A DNA stretch of 64,000 nucleotides, from assembly GCA_028753945.1 (NCBI GenBank), contig JAPNXP010000009.1:5828001-5892000 (forward strand), written 5' to 3'. The notes beneath the pieces were generated by a model. That model was not told the DNA's origin, made no database searches, and saw only the letters and a program-made list of their open reading frames with translations. The translations under genes were made by a program, and so were the position numbers. The stretch is from Hexactinellida sp. DTS-2022 (lineage: Eukaryota > Porifera > Hexactinellida). Below, piece by piece: positions 21,630 to 30,705 of the stretch; positions within the stretch are counted from its first letter, which is position 1; each line of letters starts with the position of its first letter.

Positions 21630-22259
21630 ACTGGCAAACATCCCAACGCGCACTGTACTGTTGTTAGTTTTTGCGTCTCTCTTTCATTGCTTTGTAATTG
21701 CATCTCGCGCTATCACTTCGCTACAAACTTATGTAAACCATTGCTTTCGACACAAATCATGCATGTTTATACTTTCATCTTTCTTTACAGACACACATGT
21801 ATATTTATCAATTCCATGTTACTCTAGTTTTAGCTTTTTACAAAATCATTGTGAAAATATTATTTGCCTTGCATTAAAAAAACAATTACATTTAGACAGA
21901 GTTGGAACCTACTACAGCCGTTAATGTTAGCTAATGGAACAGTCTATTACCTGCTACAACAATTTATAAATAGTATTATAGTACCAGCAAGGTTGCAACT
22001 ACGATATATTTTCCCCGAAATACATATAAATTAAAAATTTCTATTGAAACTTTATCGGAGTTTACATGAGACTTAAAATATACCAGTTTGGATTCAAAAT
22101 AATGAATAATGAATATAATTTGACAACTGACAAAGCCCAGTTGCTTATTATTCATTACATTAAAAACAAAACAAAAAATTGTCTAAAAATATTAATTAAT
22201 TAATTACGAATTGTACAAGAATCACTCTCTTTATATTAACGTTGTCACGATTGAATCTC
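21630..22259. other. Intergenic, AT-rich, convergent genes
   Basis: A 630-bp spacer between the Maf-like gene and the antisense 7TM gene. The ATG ORF 21619-21924 overlaps the end of the Maf-like gene and shows no domain; not called. Confidence 0.5.
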
Positions 22260-23297
22260 TCAGGGGATTAGAGATGTTTCTAGTGCATTAGATTGTCCGT
22301 TTTTCCTTCCCCCTCGAATGCGATAACTTCTCATAACCAAGTAAACAGAGTACCCAATGATTGTCAGGAATATTTCTAATCCTGAGAGGAAAATCATAAA
22401 CCGGAACACCCATTTGTAGATATACAAGGCTGTTGTCACTCTCTTGCTGTAAATATTATGGTTAAATAATGCTCCAATGACAAATGCTGATTCTAGAATG
22501 CAAAGGGGCATTTCAAAACAAAGTGCTGTAACTATAGTTAATATTCCGGCAAGTACGAATATGGAGCACCATTTGTAATTGTTAGCAGCATGCTTTTGGG
22601 CCATGTACAATTGGTAGTTTCCTTCAGTGAGCTGATACCTGTATTGCTCTTTGAGTATTGAGTATAAGTACTTGGAATTCTTGACAATGTAAGTGAATTC
22701 AATGAAACCACGGATAGCACAGAAGATTTGGATCAACAGACCTAGCCCAAGTATATTTACAAAAATCAGTAATCCTGCCACTATAATTATACGTCTTATT
22801 CTCTTTTTGATTTCACTAAATTCAGTATACATCAGACTGATGTATGTCATGAATATAACGATCGTGTTCATCATGCAAAGTGTGACCAGACAGGTGACAT
22901 AACTCGACCCTCTCAACACATATGCCACAGTTGTTGCTATTACGCTTGTCGGGCAATAGTACCTGATCGCGACGTCTAATATAGCGGGAATAAAGGTAAA
23001 GTTTTCAATTATTATTGTTGATAATAATAAAAGGTGTTTATAATATTCCGTGCTGTATTTGTATTTTAGGAAGGTTGTTTTCTCGCTTATAAAATTGTTC
23101 GTTTCGAATTCTTTCTTCTTGTTTTTAAGGTACCAGATTCGCTTGATAATGACTACTATCAACCCTGCATATGCCATCCATACTGTGACTGGTCCCATTA
23201 TTGATAAGTAAATATAAAACTTGTTTAGGTCATCATTAAACGTGCTGTTATATACATTTAGGTACATATCCAATTTCCAATACGTAAAAGCTTCCAT
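22260..23297 (-). CDS. Orphan seven-transmembrane protein
   Basis: A 345-residue integral membrane protein with about seven hydrophobic helices spread over residues ~28-325, an N-terminal segment with one potential N-glycosylation site (NSTF), and a basic cytoplasmic tail (RSYRIRGGRKNG). A GPCR-like topology is plausible, but no DRY, NPxxY or secretin-type signature is visible. I do not recognise the family. Single AT-rich exon on the minus strand, with unrelated neighbours. Confidence 0.6.
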   Translation of the reverse strand: MEAFTYWKLDMYLNVYNSTFNDDLNKFYIYLSIMGPVTVWMAYAGLIVVIIKRIWYLKNKKKEFETNNFISEKTTFLKYKYSTEYYKHLLLLSTIIIENFTFIPAILDVAIRYYCPTSVIATTVAYVLRGSSYVTCLVTLCMMNTIVIFMTYISLMYTEFSEIKKRIRRIIIVAGLLIFVNILGLGLLIQIFCAIRGFIEFTYIVKNSKYLYSILKEQYRYQLTEGNYQLYMAQKHAANNYKWCSIFVLAGILTIVTALCFEMPLCILESAFVIGALFNHNIYSKRVTTALYIYKWVFRFMIFLSGLEIFLTIIGYSVYLVMRSYRIRGGRKNGQSNALETSLIP

Positions 23298-23819
23298 CGA
23301 ATAATAATTAGCTTGTAAGATATACGATTAAAATTCACTTATTCTCTTTTCTAAACTTACTTATAATTTATATTTATAGTATTTTATAGAATATCATTAT
23401 TGTGTTATTTCCATGAATCTTATTTTCTATATTGCCATATTAAGTTAGCATGGAAGTCATGAGTTATCATTAATATCTGGCCTATGTCCTTTTTATTTGA
23501 TTACAGGTTATTTTTGAGATATATATCCGTTTACCAATCCTGTGTAATGATTCTTATATTACAGACTAATTCCCTGTTTAACTTGTCCCTATTACAGCCC
23601 TAACCCTAAGCACATTTTACTGTGCCACTACTTGGGTCAGTATTATATATGACTAATCTGAAAATTAATTTTAATATAATACGTAGATTTAATCATGTTA
23701 ACATTGGTAGATATCTGAAATTACTTCTTACATTTATTTAAGTGTACGATAGATCCTTACTTACGTTGCTTAGTAGAACAGTCATCTAATCACTTATATC
23801 ATAATTCGTTAGTTGTAAA
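23298..23819. other. Intergenic, divergent promoter region
   Basis: A 522-bp AT-rich region between the divergent 7TM and pseudokinase genes. It likely holds both promoters; no specific site recognised. Confidence 0.5.
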
Positions 23820-25934
23820 ATGGCTTTTGAAGCTATGATGAAGGCTCTGGTTAAGCCTGACAATTACCTCGTGCTCCGGTCAGAGCTGGACTGGACGAAG
23901 CTCTACAAGGCTGCCTCTGATAAAAACGACATAATGTGTATTGAATTCTATGAGGATAACTTTTCTGCTTGCCTCAACATCAGTCAGCACTTCCTAGAGC
24001 TAGCTCGCACTTTCTCTAACTTGCCATTTGTACAGGTCCGTCTGAGTGGCATGAACAAATGGGCAGTGGTCAGGAAATCGGTTGGTGGGGTAGAATACGT
24101 GCCTTGTATTGTAATAATTTCTTTTACTTTTGATGGCGCGAAACGTGCTAAGTTTGAGGGCGAGAGGGAGATTGAACAGGCCATGCGTGGAAAATTGATT
24201 CATGAAATTATCAAGGAATTCAAAGTGGCTAAGCGTTTGGAGGAAATGCAAGCGTTGGGTAAGATTGTTGAGGATAGCAAAGAACAGAGAGAGAGAGCGG
24301 ATGAGAAGGAGGAGGAAGTGCAAGAGCTGAAGAAGCGAATGGAAGAGATCGAGCAGTCTAGGACTCAAGAGGAACAGAAGAAGGAAAGAATGAGGCTAGC
24401 TAAAGAAGACCGAGAGAGAAATATTCTGGAGGAGCGTCGAGTGAATCGACCTATCATACTCAATGAACTGAATCAAGAGAACGACATCGAATCGTTATCC
24501 GTTGGGAAATTGAAGGATGTGTTTAAGCGGCTTCACATCAGTATTGTAGGTTTTACTGAAAAGCATGAGCTACTACGTAAACTCTACGAAGAGTTTCCCG
24601 AATTGAGAAATAAACAGAGAAACGTATTCGAAGCTTATGCCTCCCCCAACAATCCCATGTCTCCTCCAGGCGCGACACCCACCACGCCCACTCACCAAAG
24701 CTTTTCTTTTTCTTTGGGCGACGACAATATATACGCACTCTCAGATCAAGCTATTGAGAAGTTAACAGTAGCACAGCTGAAGAGGTACATTACAAAATAT
24801 GGATTGGAAAGCGAGGGACCATTCTCGGAGAGATCTGAGCTGATCCACGCGGTTAAAATGAAGAGAGATTCCGCTTGCAAATCCGCTTGCAACTCACAGT
24901 TATTTTCCCAAAACAGCTCTCAAGGCAAATCAGAAATCAACGAATTAAATGGAAAAATCATGGATCTCACCGAAAAATTGACTGAGACTAAAATCCTCTC
25001 GGTTTGCCGGCTTTATCACTTCGAGATTGTACAAACACACAGAGTGTCTCACTCTGATAAGATTTGCCATAACACTGTACGCTGTAGGAAGGAAGGTTTG
25101 CCTGACTCGAATAAGCTGTATACTCTCAAAGGTGTATTTAATTACTTTGATTCTATGCTTGAGCCACAGACTATAAGGGTGATTAATGAGTTTGAGATTC
25201 TATCTACATTACAGCCACATCCTAATATACTCTACCACTGCGCTATCATATATGATAAACCTACAAATGTGTTGGTACCCTCGCGAAATATCTCACTTGA
25301 TAGCATAGCTCTCTTCTCTATACTGGAATGTTTGCCCTATTCCATCTGCACGTATCTTAGTAGAAATCACAAAAACGCTGCTATAAAATCGACGAACTAT
25401 CTCGAATGGATGAGACAGATTATTTCTGCATTCTTATATCTCTTTGAAAAGAGTGTCTTTCTTCGTAGTATTAAACATGACAACATTATGTACGATCCCG
25501 ACGCTAATGTGCTTAAATTAGTTGGATTTGACTCTGCTATCAGTGGCAATACAGTCCCATTCTACACAGAACTAACTTCCATCGGAGACCTCAACAGTTA
25601 CTTACCTCCGGAAATTCTTAACGCTATACCAGGTCCCTCTAACTTCCTAGACTACACTTGCCATTATGTGTGGGCGGCCGGAGCTCTCTCGTATGACTTA
25701 GCTTGTAATCCCTCTCCGTTCACTGATCGCGTTGACCCAGCTCAGTACAATGACCGCGATATACCAATTCTCAGCTGCATCTACCCTTACGGCTCTTTGA
25801 GCAGAGCTAACTCAAACCCAATTATCCCGGAGTACGCCTCTCTCGTTACTCGCATGCTAGGCTATCGGCCCCTCGACCGGCCTGAGCTGAGCTCTGTTCT
25901 CAGTGTACTCGATACTGCTGTGACGTCATGCTGA
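23820..25934 (+). CDS. Thioredoxin-like / coiled-coil / PINK1-like pseudokinase fusion
   Basis: A 704-residue single-exon protein. About 1-130 looks thioredoxin-like (IMCIEFYEDNFSACLN, then a YVPCIVI cis-Pro-like strand) but lacks a CxxC. About 135-205 is a highly charged coiled coil. Two SAP-like helical motifs follow (SVGKLKDVFKRLHI near 225; TVAQLKRYITKYGLE near 320). About 440-704 is kinase-like and most resembles PINK1 by eye: HPNILYH, then LPPEILNAIPGPSNFLDYT, VWAAGALSYDLACNPSPF. The catalytic HRD is replaced by LRSIKHDN near 547, and DFG by GFD near 569, so it should be catalytically dead. I know no described protein with this order. Confidence 0.65.
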   Translation: MAFEAMMKALVKPDNYLVLRSELDWTKLYKAASDKNDIMCIEFYEDNFSACLNISQHFLELARTFSNLPFVQVRLSGMNKWAVVRKSVGGVEYVPCIVIISFTFDGAKRAKFEGEREIEQAMRGKLIHEIIKEFKVAKRLEEMQALGKIVEDSKEQRERADEKEEEVQELKKRMEEIEQSRTQEEQKKERMRLAKEDRERNILEERRVNRPIILNELNQENDIESLSVGKLKDVFKRLHISIVGFTEKHELLRKLYEEFPELRNKQRNVFEAYASPNNPMSPPGATPTTPTHQSFSFSLGDDNIYALSDQAIEKLTVAQLKRYITKYGLESEGPFSERSELIHAVKMKRDSACKSACNSQLFSQNSSQGKSEINELNGKIMDLTEKLTETKILSVCRLYHFEIVQTHRVSHSDKICHNTVRCRKEGLPDSNKLYTLKGVFNYFDSMLEPQTIRVINEFEILSTLQPHPNILYHCAIIYDKPTNVLVPSRNISLDSIALFSILECLPYSICTYLSRNHKNAAIKSTNYLEWMRQIISAFLYLFEKSVFLRSIKHDNIMYDPDANVLKLVGFDSAISGNTVPFYTELTSIGDLNSYLPPEILNAIPGPSNFLDYTCHYVWAAGALSYDLACNPSPFTDRVDPAQYNDRDIPILSCIYPYGSLSRANSNPIIPEYASLVTRMLGYRPLDRPELSSVLSVLDTAVTSC

Positions 25935-26253
25935 TACATTAGTGGTATACTTCAAATTCCTAAGTTTTAGGTCTGCTTTCTAATGCTCCTTTGAATTGAG
26001 ACTTTATATTTTAATTCCCCTATGTTGATATTGTAAAGAGTAGATATTTTATTTCCTAACTTGTAGATACTAAATTTTGTATTTTTCATTATTTTTGAGT
26101 TAAATTCACCATTTATTATTTTATTTTTATTTACTCTGAATGTCATCCAGTAAATACTCAATTAAGACTAGATGCCCCATAACACAGTTCATATATCGTC
26201 CATTAGTATATCGTTAAATTATCTAACATTTTTTGCATTTTATTAGAAGAACA
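25935..26253. other. Intergenic, AT-rich
   Basis: A 319-bp AT-rich spacer. A T-rich run ending in TTAG at 26246 lies 7 bp before the TRAF ATG. Nothing else seen. Confidence 0.5.
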
Positions 26254-27528
26254 ATGGCCAGTAATCTTCCTCAAGTCTCGTATAATACTTCTGGACAAAT
26301 TGATACTATCGGCGGTTACAACTATAGATTCGTTGAAGGCATTGAAGATATAAATCTTTGCAAACTGTGCAATTTGGCAATGAGAGACGCAGTACAAACT
26401 GAATGCGGGCATCATTTCTGCAATTCTTGTATTACTAACTATATTAGGACGAATACTGACTACAATTGTCCCGTATGTAATGTACGTTTTGAGAGTAAGA
26501 CTGTGAAAGTGTTTAATGATGAGTATATGCGGAACCGTATAGCGTCTAAACGTGTTCATTGTCGTTTCGCCAATTGTCCCTACATTGGTCCTATTTCTGA
26601 CATAGAATATCACATTAAGAATTGTGAATACGGTCTAGAAATTACTTGCATATATTGCCATCAGCCTATTATGGGAAATCAGAGGCATTCCCATAATGAA
26701 ACCTGTCCTAAGATGCCCATTAAATGCCCACATAGTTGTAATCAGGAGTTTCCCCGTGAGCTTCTTGCACAGCACGAAGGTCCATATAATGACAGCTGTG
26801 TTAGCATGATGCGGCAATGTCCATATAGCGCTTGTGCATTTAAAGGAAGGTTGCATGCTCTTCAGGATCACTTGAGGGACTCTGCTTTGGTACATGCGAC
26901 TTATCATCAAAATCAAGTCTCGGACCTTGTTCAGCAGATCGAAAAGCTTGAAGACAAATGTTCAGAAAATGAAACTGAATTCCAGAAAACGGAGAAACTA
27001 CAATTAGCAATGGAGCAAGCATGTTATGGATCGAAACAGAAAATATCTGCTTTTATTCGCAGCCGAGTCTGTCCCTATCCAGGCGAAGATTGGGAACATT
27101 ACACGGAGTTTATCAATTTTCCTACTGACGGGAAAATGGTATGGGTAATCAAAGACTTTAGGGACACTTTTCAAAGTGCTACAAATAACACAATGATTTA
27201 TTCAACACCTTTTTACCATAATCCTATTGGATTCAAGCTGTGCTGTTACCTCCAGAAGGATATTGGTGATATCATGAAAGTTAGCTTCATTGCCATGGAG
27301 GGGACATTCGATGCTATTTTAGATAAAAATGGATTCTCCCAAACTGCGAATATCAGAGTATTGAATAATACCAAATCAAGTCCGATATCTTTAAACACAG
27401 AACTAAAGTTTCAGGCGGAAAGCTCGCTTATTGGTTCAGTTGAGCTTACTACTTTTTCACATTTCTGCCAGATATTAGGGTCTGTTAATTCTCTATTTTT
27501 ACAAGTGGAAGTTTTTAACCAACGTTGA
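26254..27528 (+). CDS. TRAF-like RING / zinc-finger protein
   Basis: A 424-residue TRAF-type signalling adaptor and probable E3 ubiquitin ligase. RING finger at about 35-80 (CKLCNLAMRDAV, CGHHFCNSCI, CPVC), then TRAF-type zinc fingers at ~100-215 (CRFANCPYIGPI...HIKNC; CPHSCNQEFPRELLAQHE; CPYSACAFKGRLHALQDHL), a coiled coil (~220-255), then a ~145-residue C-terminal beta region in the place of the MATH/TRAF-C domain, with only weak similarity (GFKLCCYLQKD). In animals TRAFs act upstream of IKK, so its presence ~17 kb from two IKK-like genes is notable, but linkage may be chance. The ATG at 26254 is chosen; an upstream in-frame TTG is not. Confidence 0.88.
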   Translation: MASNLPQVSYNTSGQIDTIGGYNYRFVEGIEDINLCKLCNLAMRDAVQTECGHHFCNSCITNYIRTNTDYNCPVCNVRFESKTVKVFNDEYMRNRIASKRVHCRFANCPYIGPISDIEYHIKNCEYGLEITCIYCHQPIMGNQRHSHNETCPKMPIKCPHSCNQEFPRELLAQHEGPYNDSCVSMMRQCPYSACAFKGRLHALQDHLRDSALVHATYHQNQVSDLVQQIEKLEDKCSENETEFQKTEKLQLAMEQACYGSKQKISAFIRSRVCPYPGEDWEHYTEFINFPTDGKMVWVIKDFRDTFQSATNNTMIYSTPFYHNPIGFKLCCYLQKDIGDIMKVSFIAMEGTFDAILDKNGFSQTANIRVLNNTKSSPISLNTELKFQAESSLIGSVELTTFSHFCQILGSVNSLFLQVEVFNQR

Positions 27529-27818
27529 TGTTATTTGGTTAACACTATTTGTAGACATATATATTAATTGTCTATACATTAATTACATTGAGAATTTCTC
27601 AAGTTATATTATTTCCTTTTATTAGTGAATTTTCTAAGAACTACAAGAATTATCCATTTGGTATATCACATTTGTGTATTCTTAAATATTTTATTCACTA
27701 GATTTGTTGAGACGGGCCCTAATAAAATGGCAACTTGTGCGTAATTAGTTTTCGTTCAGTCGCTCAGAATAAATTCTGAAATTAATGTTTTCATTTTATT
27801 TTTGAGTAAATTTATAAA

Positions 27819-28478
27819 ATGGAAGCCGAGGGGTTGCCTTCCGATTTGCTGTTCGCAATTTACAAGTTTCTGACTGAAAATGATCTGAAAAAATCAGCAA
27901 AAGCACTGCGGAAAGAAGTAAGTCTGGAAGCACCACATGATAGTGATGTTAACTTATTAGAACTTTACAGAAAATTCTTGAAACGAAAGCGAAAATCAAT
28001 GAACTCACTTGATTTTGATGGACCCAACAATAAATTTATGTCTGAAGAGGTATTACAAGCTTCAGACCCGATCGAGGATATCCCAGTAGAGACAGATATA
28101 GTTTTGCAGATTGAAGAACCAAATACTCCTGTAGAGGCTAATGCTAAGAGGAAAAATAGGAAGAGAAAGAACAAATCGGATGCTATAGAAGAATCCACTG
28201 TTTTTGTCAACAAGAACAGTCATACAGGATTTAGGCGTGTAAACACCGAAATTTCAAACGTGAATCCTATGCTGAGAGATAATTCCTTTGCGAAGAAAGT
28301 TAAAATGGGAGGGAGTGACAGGAATTGGGGCAAGAAAGCATGTGATGATTTTAGGAACACATCGGGGAAAGCCTTCAGACATGAAAAGACCAAGAAAAAG
28401 CGAGGCAGTTATAGAGGCGGTAATATCGGTACAGAAGTTTGTAGTTTCAAATTTGATGTCTCAGAAGATAGTGATTAG
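27819..28478 (+). CDS. NOLC1: Nopp140/NOLC1 (SRP40-type), minimal form
   Basis: A 219-residue nucleolar phosphoprotein. The N-terminal LisH motif (about 6-38) and the C-terminal SRP40 domain are both clear: FRRVNTE near 143, DNSFAKK near 158, then SGKAFRHEKTKKKRGSYRGG near 185-204, ending SFKFD. Nopp140 chaperones snoRNPs and links to RNA polymerase I. The usual central array of alternating acidic-serine and basic repeats, several hundred residues in vertebrates, is reduced to ~100 residues with one basic cluster (KRKNRKRKNK). Single exon. Confidence 0.9.
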   Translation: MEAEGLPSDLLFAIYKFLTENDLKKSAKALRKEVSLEAPHDSDVNLLELYRKFLKRKRKSMNSLDFDGPNNKFMSEEVLQASDPIEDIPVETDIVLQIEEPNTPVEANAKRKNRKRKNKSDAIEESTVFVNKNSHTGFRRVNTEISNVNPMLRDNSFAKKVKMGGSDRNWGKKACDDFRNTSGKAFRHEKTKKKRGSYRGGNIGTEVCSFKFDVSEDSD

Positions 28479-29055
28479 TGTATCTTTTGAAATTAGTCAT
28501 TAATTAGTTGGAATGGAAATCTTTTTGTTTTGTATTACATTTGCCCTTGCAGAGTATACTTCGATACACGTTCGTTTCTCGTTCCAAATTTTCCCAAACT
28601 CTTTCGTCCTCCAATGTTATATTTTTATTTAATTCAGGAACTTACACATATTTATAGAACTAAATACTGTAGCATGTTTTTTCTGCAGATCAAATACAAT
28701 TGTTTTGTGTCTCCCATGAGTCCCATCCCCAATTTATTCAATTTAAACAAAGTACATCCTTACTTGATTTATTCAATTTGAATTGATTATGCATCGATTA
28801 TGAATGTGAAACTTTGAATTCTCAAATCTGTTGAGTGTCTCACACATTCGAACTACAAACGTCACTACTTTGCTATTTACACCAAGATATAGTCTGTTTA
28901 CGAACTGACAAGTAGGTAAATAAATAACATTTATTCATATTTTTACACCATGCGATACTTTATCAGTTATCTATATTTCATAAATTGGATTATTGTTGCA
29001 ACTGTATATTGCTGACAAGTTTCTGAAATATTATATTTATTATATTTATAGCTCC
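28479..29055. other. Intergenic, AT-rich
   Basis: A 577-bp spacer. The ORF 28530-28781 shows no domain and is not called. A T-rich ...TTTATAG at 29051 lies 4 bp before the next ATG. Confidence 0.5.
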
Positions 29056-30453
29056 ATGCTTCCCACCAGGCTGTCCTCTCTCTGGAGCGCCTCTCGGCCT
29101 CTCCTTCAGCTCTGCAAGAACACACTCACGCGGCCGCTGAGCTCCCAACCGACCGGCACAATCGGGATCGTGCGAGAGGAGAGCTACCTGTGGGAGCGGC
29201 GCGCACCCCTGTCCCCTCTCCAAGTGGGCCAACTGGTCAAGCAGGGACACAAGGTGCTAGTCCAGCCCTCCAACAAGCGGATATTCCCACAGACGGAGTA
29301 CGAGCGAGCAGGCGCGACCATCTCTGATGACCTCACAGATGCAGAAATAATTCTAGGCGTGAAACAGCTGCTGGTGGATTCCATCATACCGGGCAAGACT
29401 TATGTGATATTTTCACACACCTTCAAGGGACAGCCGGCTAACATGCCATTGCTCGACTCCTGTATCAAGCAGAATGTGCGTCTCATTGACTATGAACTTA
29501 TTGTGGACGAGAAGAGGGGTAGACTGGTGGCGTTTGGACAGTTCGCCGGTATCAGCGGTATGATCAATATCCTGTACGGGCTCGGCATCCGTCTGCTGGG
29601 TCTCGGGTACCAAACGCCCTTCATGCACATGGGTCTGGCTCACAACTACCCGCAGCTGGCCCAGGCGCACGCGGCCGTCTCTCAGCTGGGACCCTACATC
29701 TCCGCCGGTTTTATCCCCGCCTCCCTCGGGCCTCTCATATTCTGCTTCACCGGAAGCGGAAATGTGTCCCGCGGCGCGCAGTCCATATTCCAGCTGCTTC
29801 CGCACGAAATGGTGCATCCAGACGACCTGAAGGAGGTGTCTGAAACCGGAGCCACTAACCACCTCTACGGGACCGTGGTGGACGCGCACCACCATCTCCA
29901 GCACAAAGACGGCCGCGAGTTCGACCTACAACACTACTTCAAGAACGGGACTGACTACACGACTAACTTCAGTACTAAGATCGCGCCGTACATATCCTGC
30001 TTGCTTAACGGGGTGTTCTGGGCCCCGGGACACCCTCGTATCCTAACAGAGGCCGATGCCCTAGAGATCCAGTCGGGCTCCGGCCGTCTGCTCGCCGTAG
30101 CCGACGTCTCCAATGACGTAGAGGGCTCTATCGAGTTCACGCGACTCCTGACCACGCTAGACAAGCCATTCTTCATATACGATTCTGCTAAGAAGCTGTG
30201 CCATGAGGATTTTAGCGGAAAAGGAACATTGGTGTCTAACATTGATAACTTACCAACACAGATCGCTATCGAGGCTACTACGTACTTCGGAGAGAAACTG
30301 CTGCCTTACATTCCAGATATGCTTCAGGTATCTAGGGTGGATGCGGCTGATGACCCCAGTATCGGTTCCGCTATCCGATCAGCTGTGATTACATTCGGTA
30401 AACAGCTGACTGAGCCGTTTCGGTACATCAGCGATATTAGGAAGGATAAATAA
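29056..30453 (+). CDS. Lysine-ketoglutarate reductase, monofunctional
   Basis: A 465-residue enzyme matching only the N-terminal half of AASS, which condenses lysine with 2-oxoglutarate to saccharopine in mitochondria. A Ser/Arg-rich N-terminus (~1-33) fits a mitochondrial targeting peptide. Conserved blocks: IGIVREESYLWERRAPLSP near 36; ILGVKQ; YVIFSHTFKGQ; LIDYELIVDEKRGRLVAFGQ; ISGMINILYGLG; FTGSGNVSRGAQSIF; GVFWAPGHPRIL. Animal AASS is normally a ~926-residue fusion to saccharopine dehydrogenase, but here a stop follows the LKR domain and the next gene is an antisense tubulin. Saccharopine dehydrogenase must be encoded elsewhere, if present. Confidence 0.93.
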   Translation: MLPTRLSSLWSASRPLLQLCKNTLTRPLSSQPTGTIGIVREESYLWERRAPLSPLQVGQLVKQGHKVLVQPSNKRIFPQTEYERAGATISDDLTDAEIILGVKQLLVDSIIPGKTYVIFSHTFKGQPANMPLLDSCIKQNVRLIDYELIVDEKRGRLVAFGQFAGISGMINILYGLGIRLLGLGYQTPFMHMGLAHNYPQLAQAHAAVSQLGPYISAGFIPASLGPLIFCFTGSGNVSRGAQSIFQLLPHEMVHPDDLKEVSETGATNHLYGTVVDAHHHLQHKDGREFDLQHYFKNGTDYTTNFSTKIAPYISCLLNGVFWAPGHPRILTEADALEIQSGSGRLLAVADVSNDVEGSIEFTRLLTTLDKPFFIYDSAKKLCHEDFSGKGTLVSNIDNLPTQIAIEATTYFGEKLLPYIPDMLQVSRVDAADDPSIGSAIRSAVITFGKQLTEPFRYISDIRKDK

Positions 30454-30705
30454 CCACATTTATCAGCTCTTTAGCTCTACTCGAATTTTAGCTTTTTACT
30501 TATATAGCACAGAGAACTAACCATCTTTACTCTACTTATTTTAATATTTTATTATCACTTTTTTATGGCAGTTATTCAATTATTTATGAATAATATTTTA
30601 CTTCCATTCTGCCTTGCGTATTTAGCTTTTCTCCTTGAATGAATGAATACACAATTTTATAGAGAATAAATATTAATTTAGATCTAACTAATAAGTTGTA
30701 AGTGT

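Noticed and set aside
21619..21924. ORF overlapping the end of the Maf-like gene
   Set aside because: Different frame from the gene; composition typical of AT-rich non-coding DNA.
28530..28781. 83-residue ORF after NOLC1
   Set aside because: Looks like translated AT-rich UTR; no motif.
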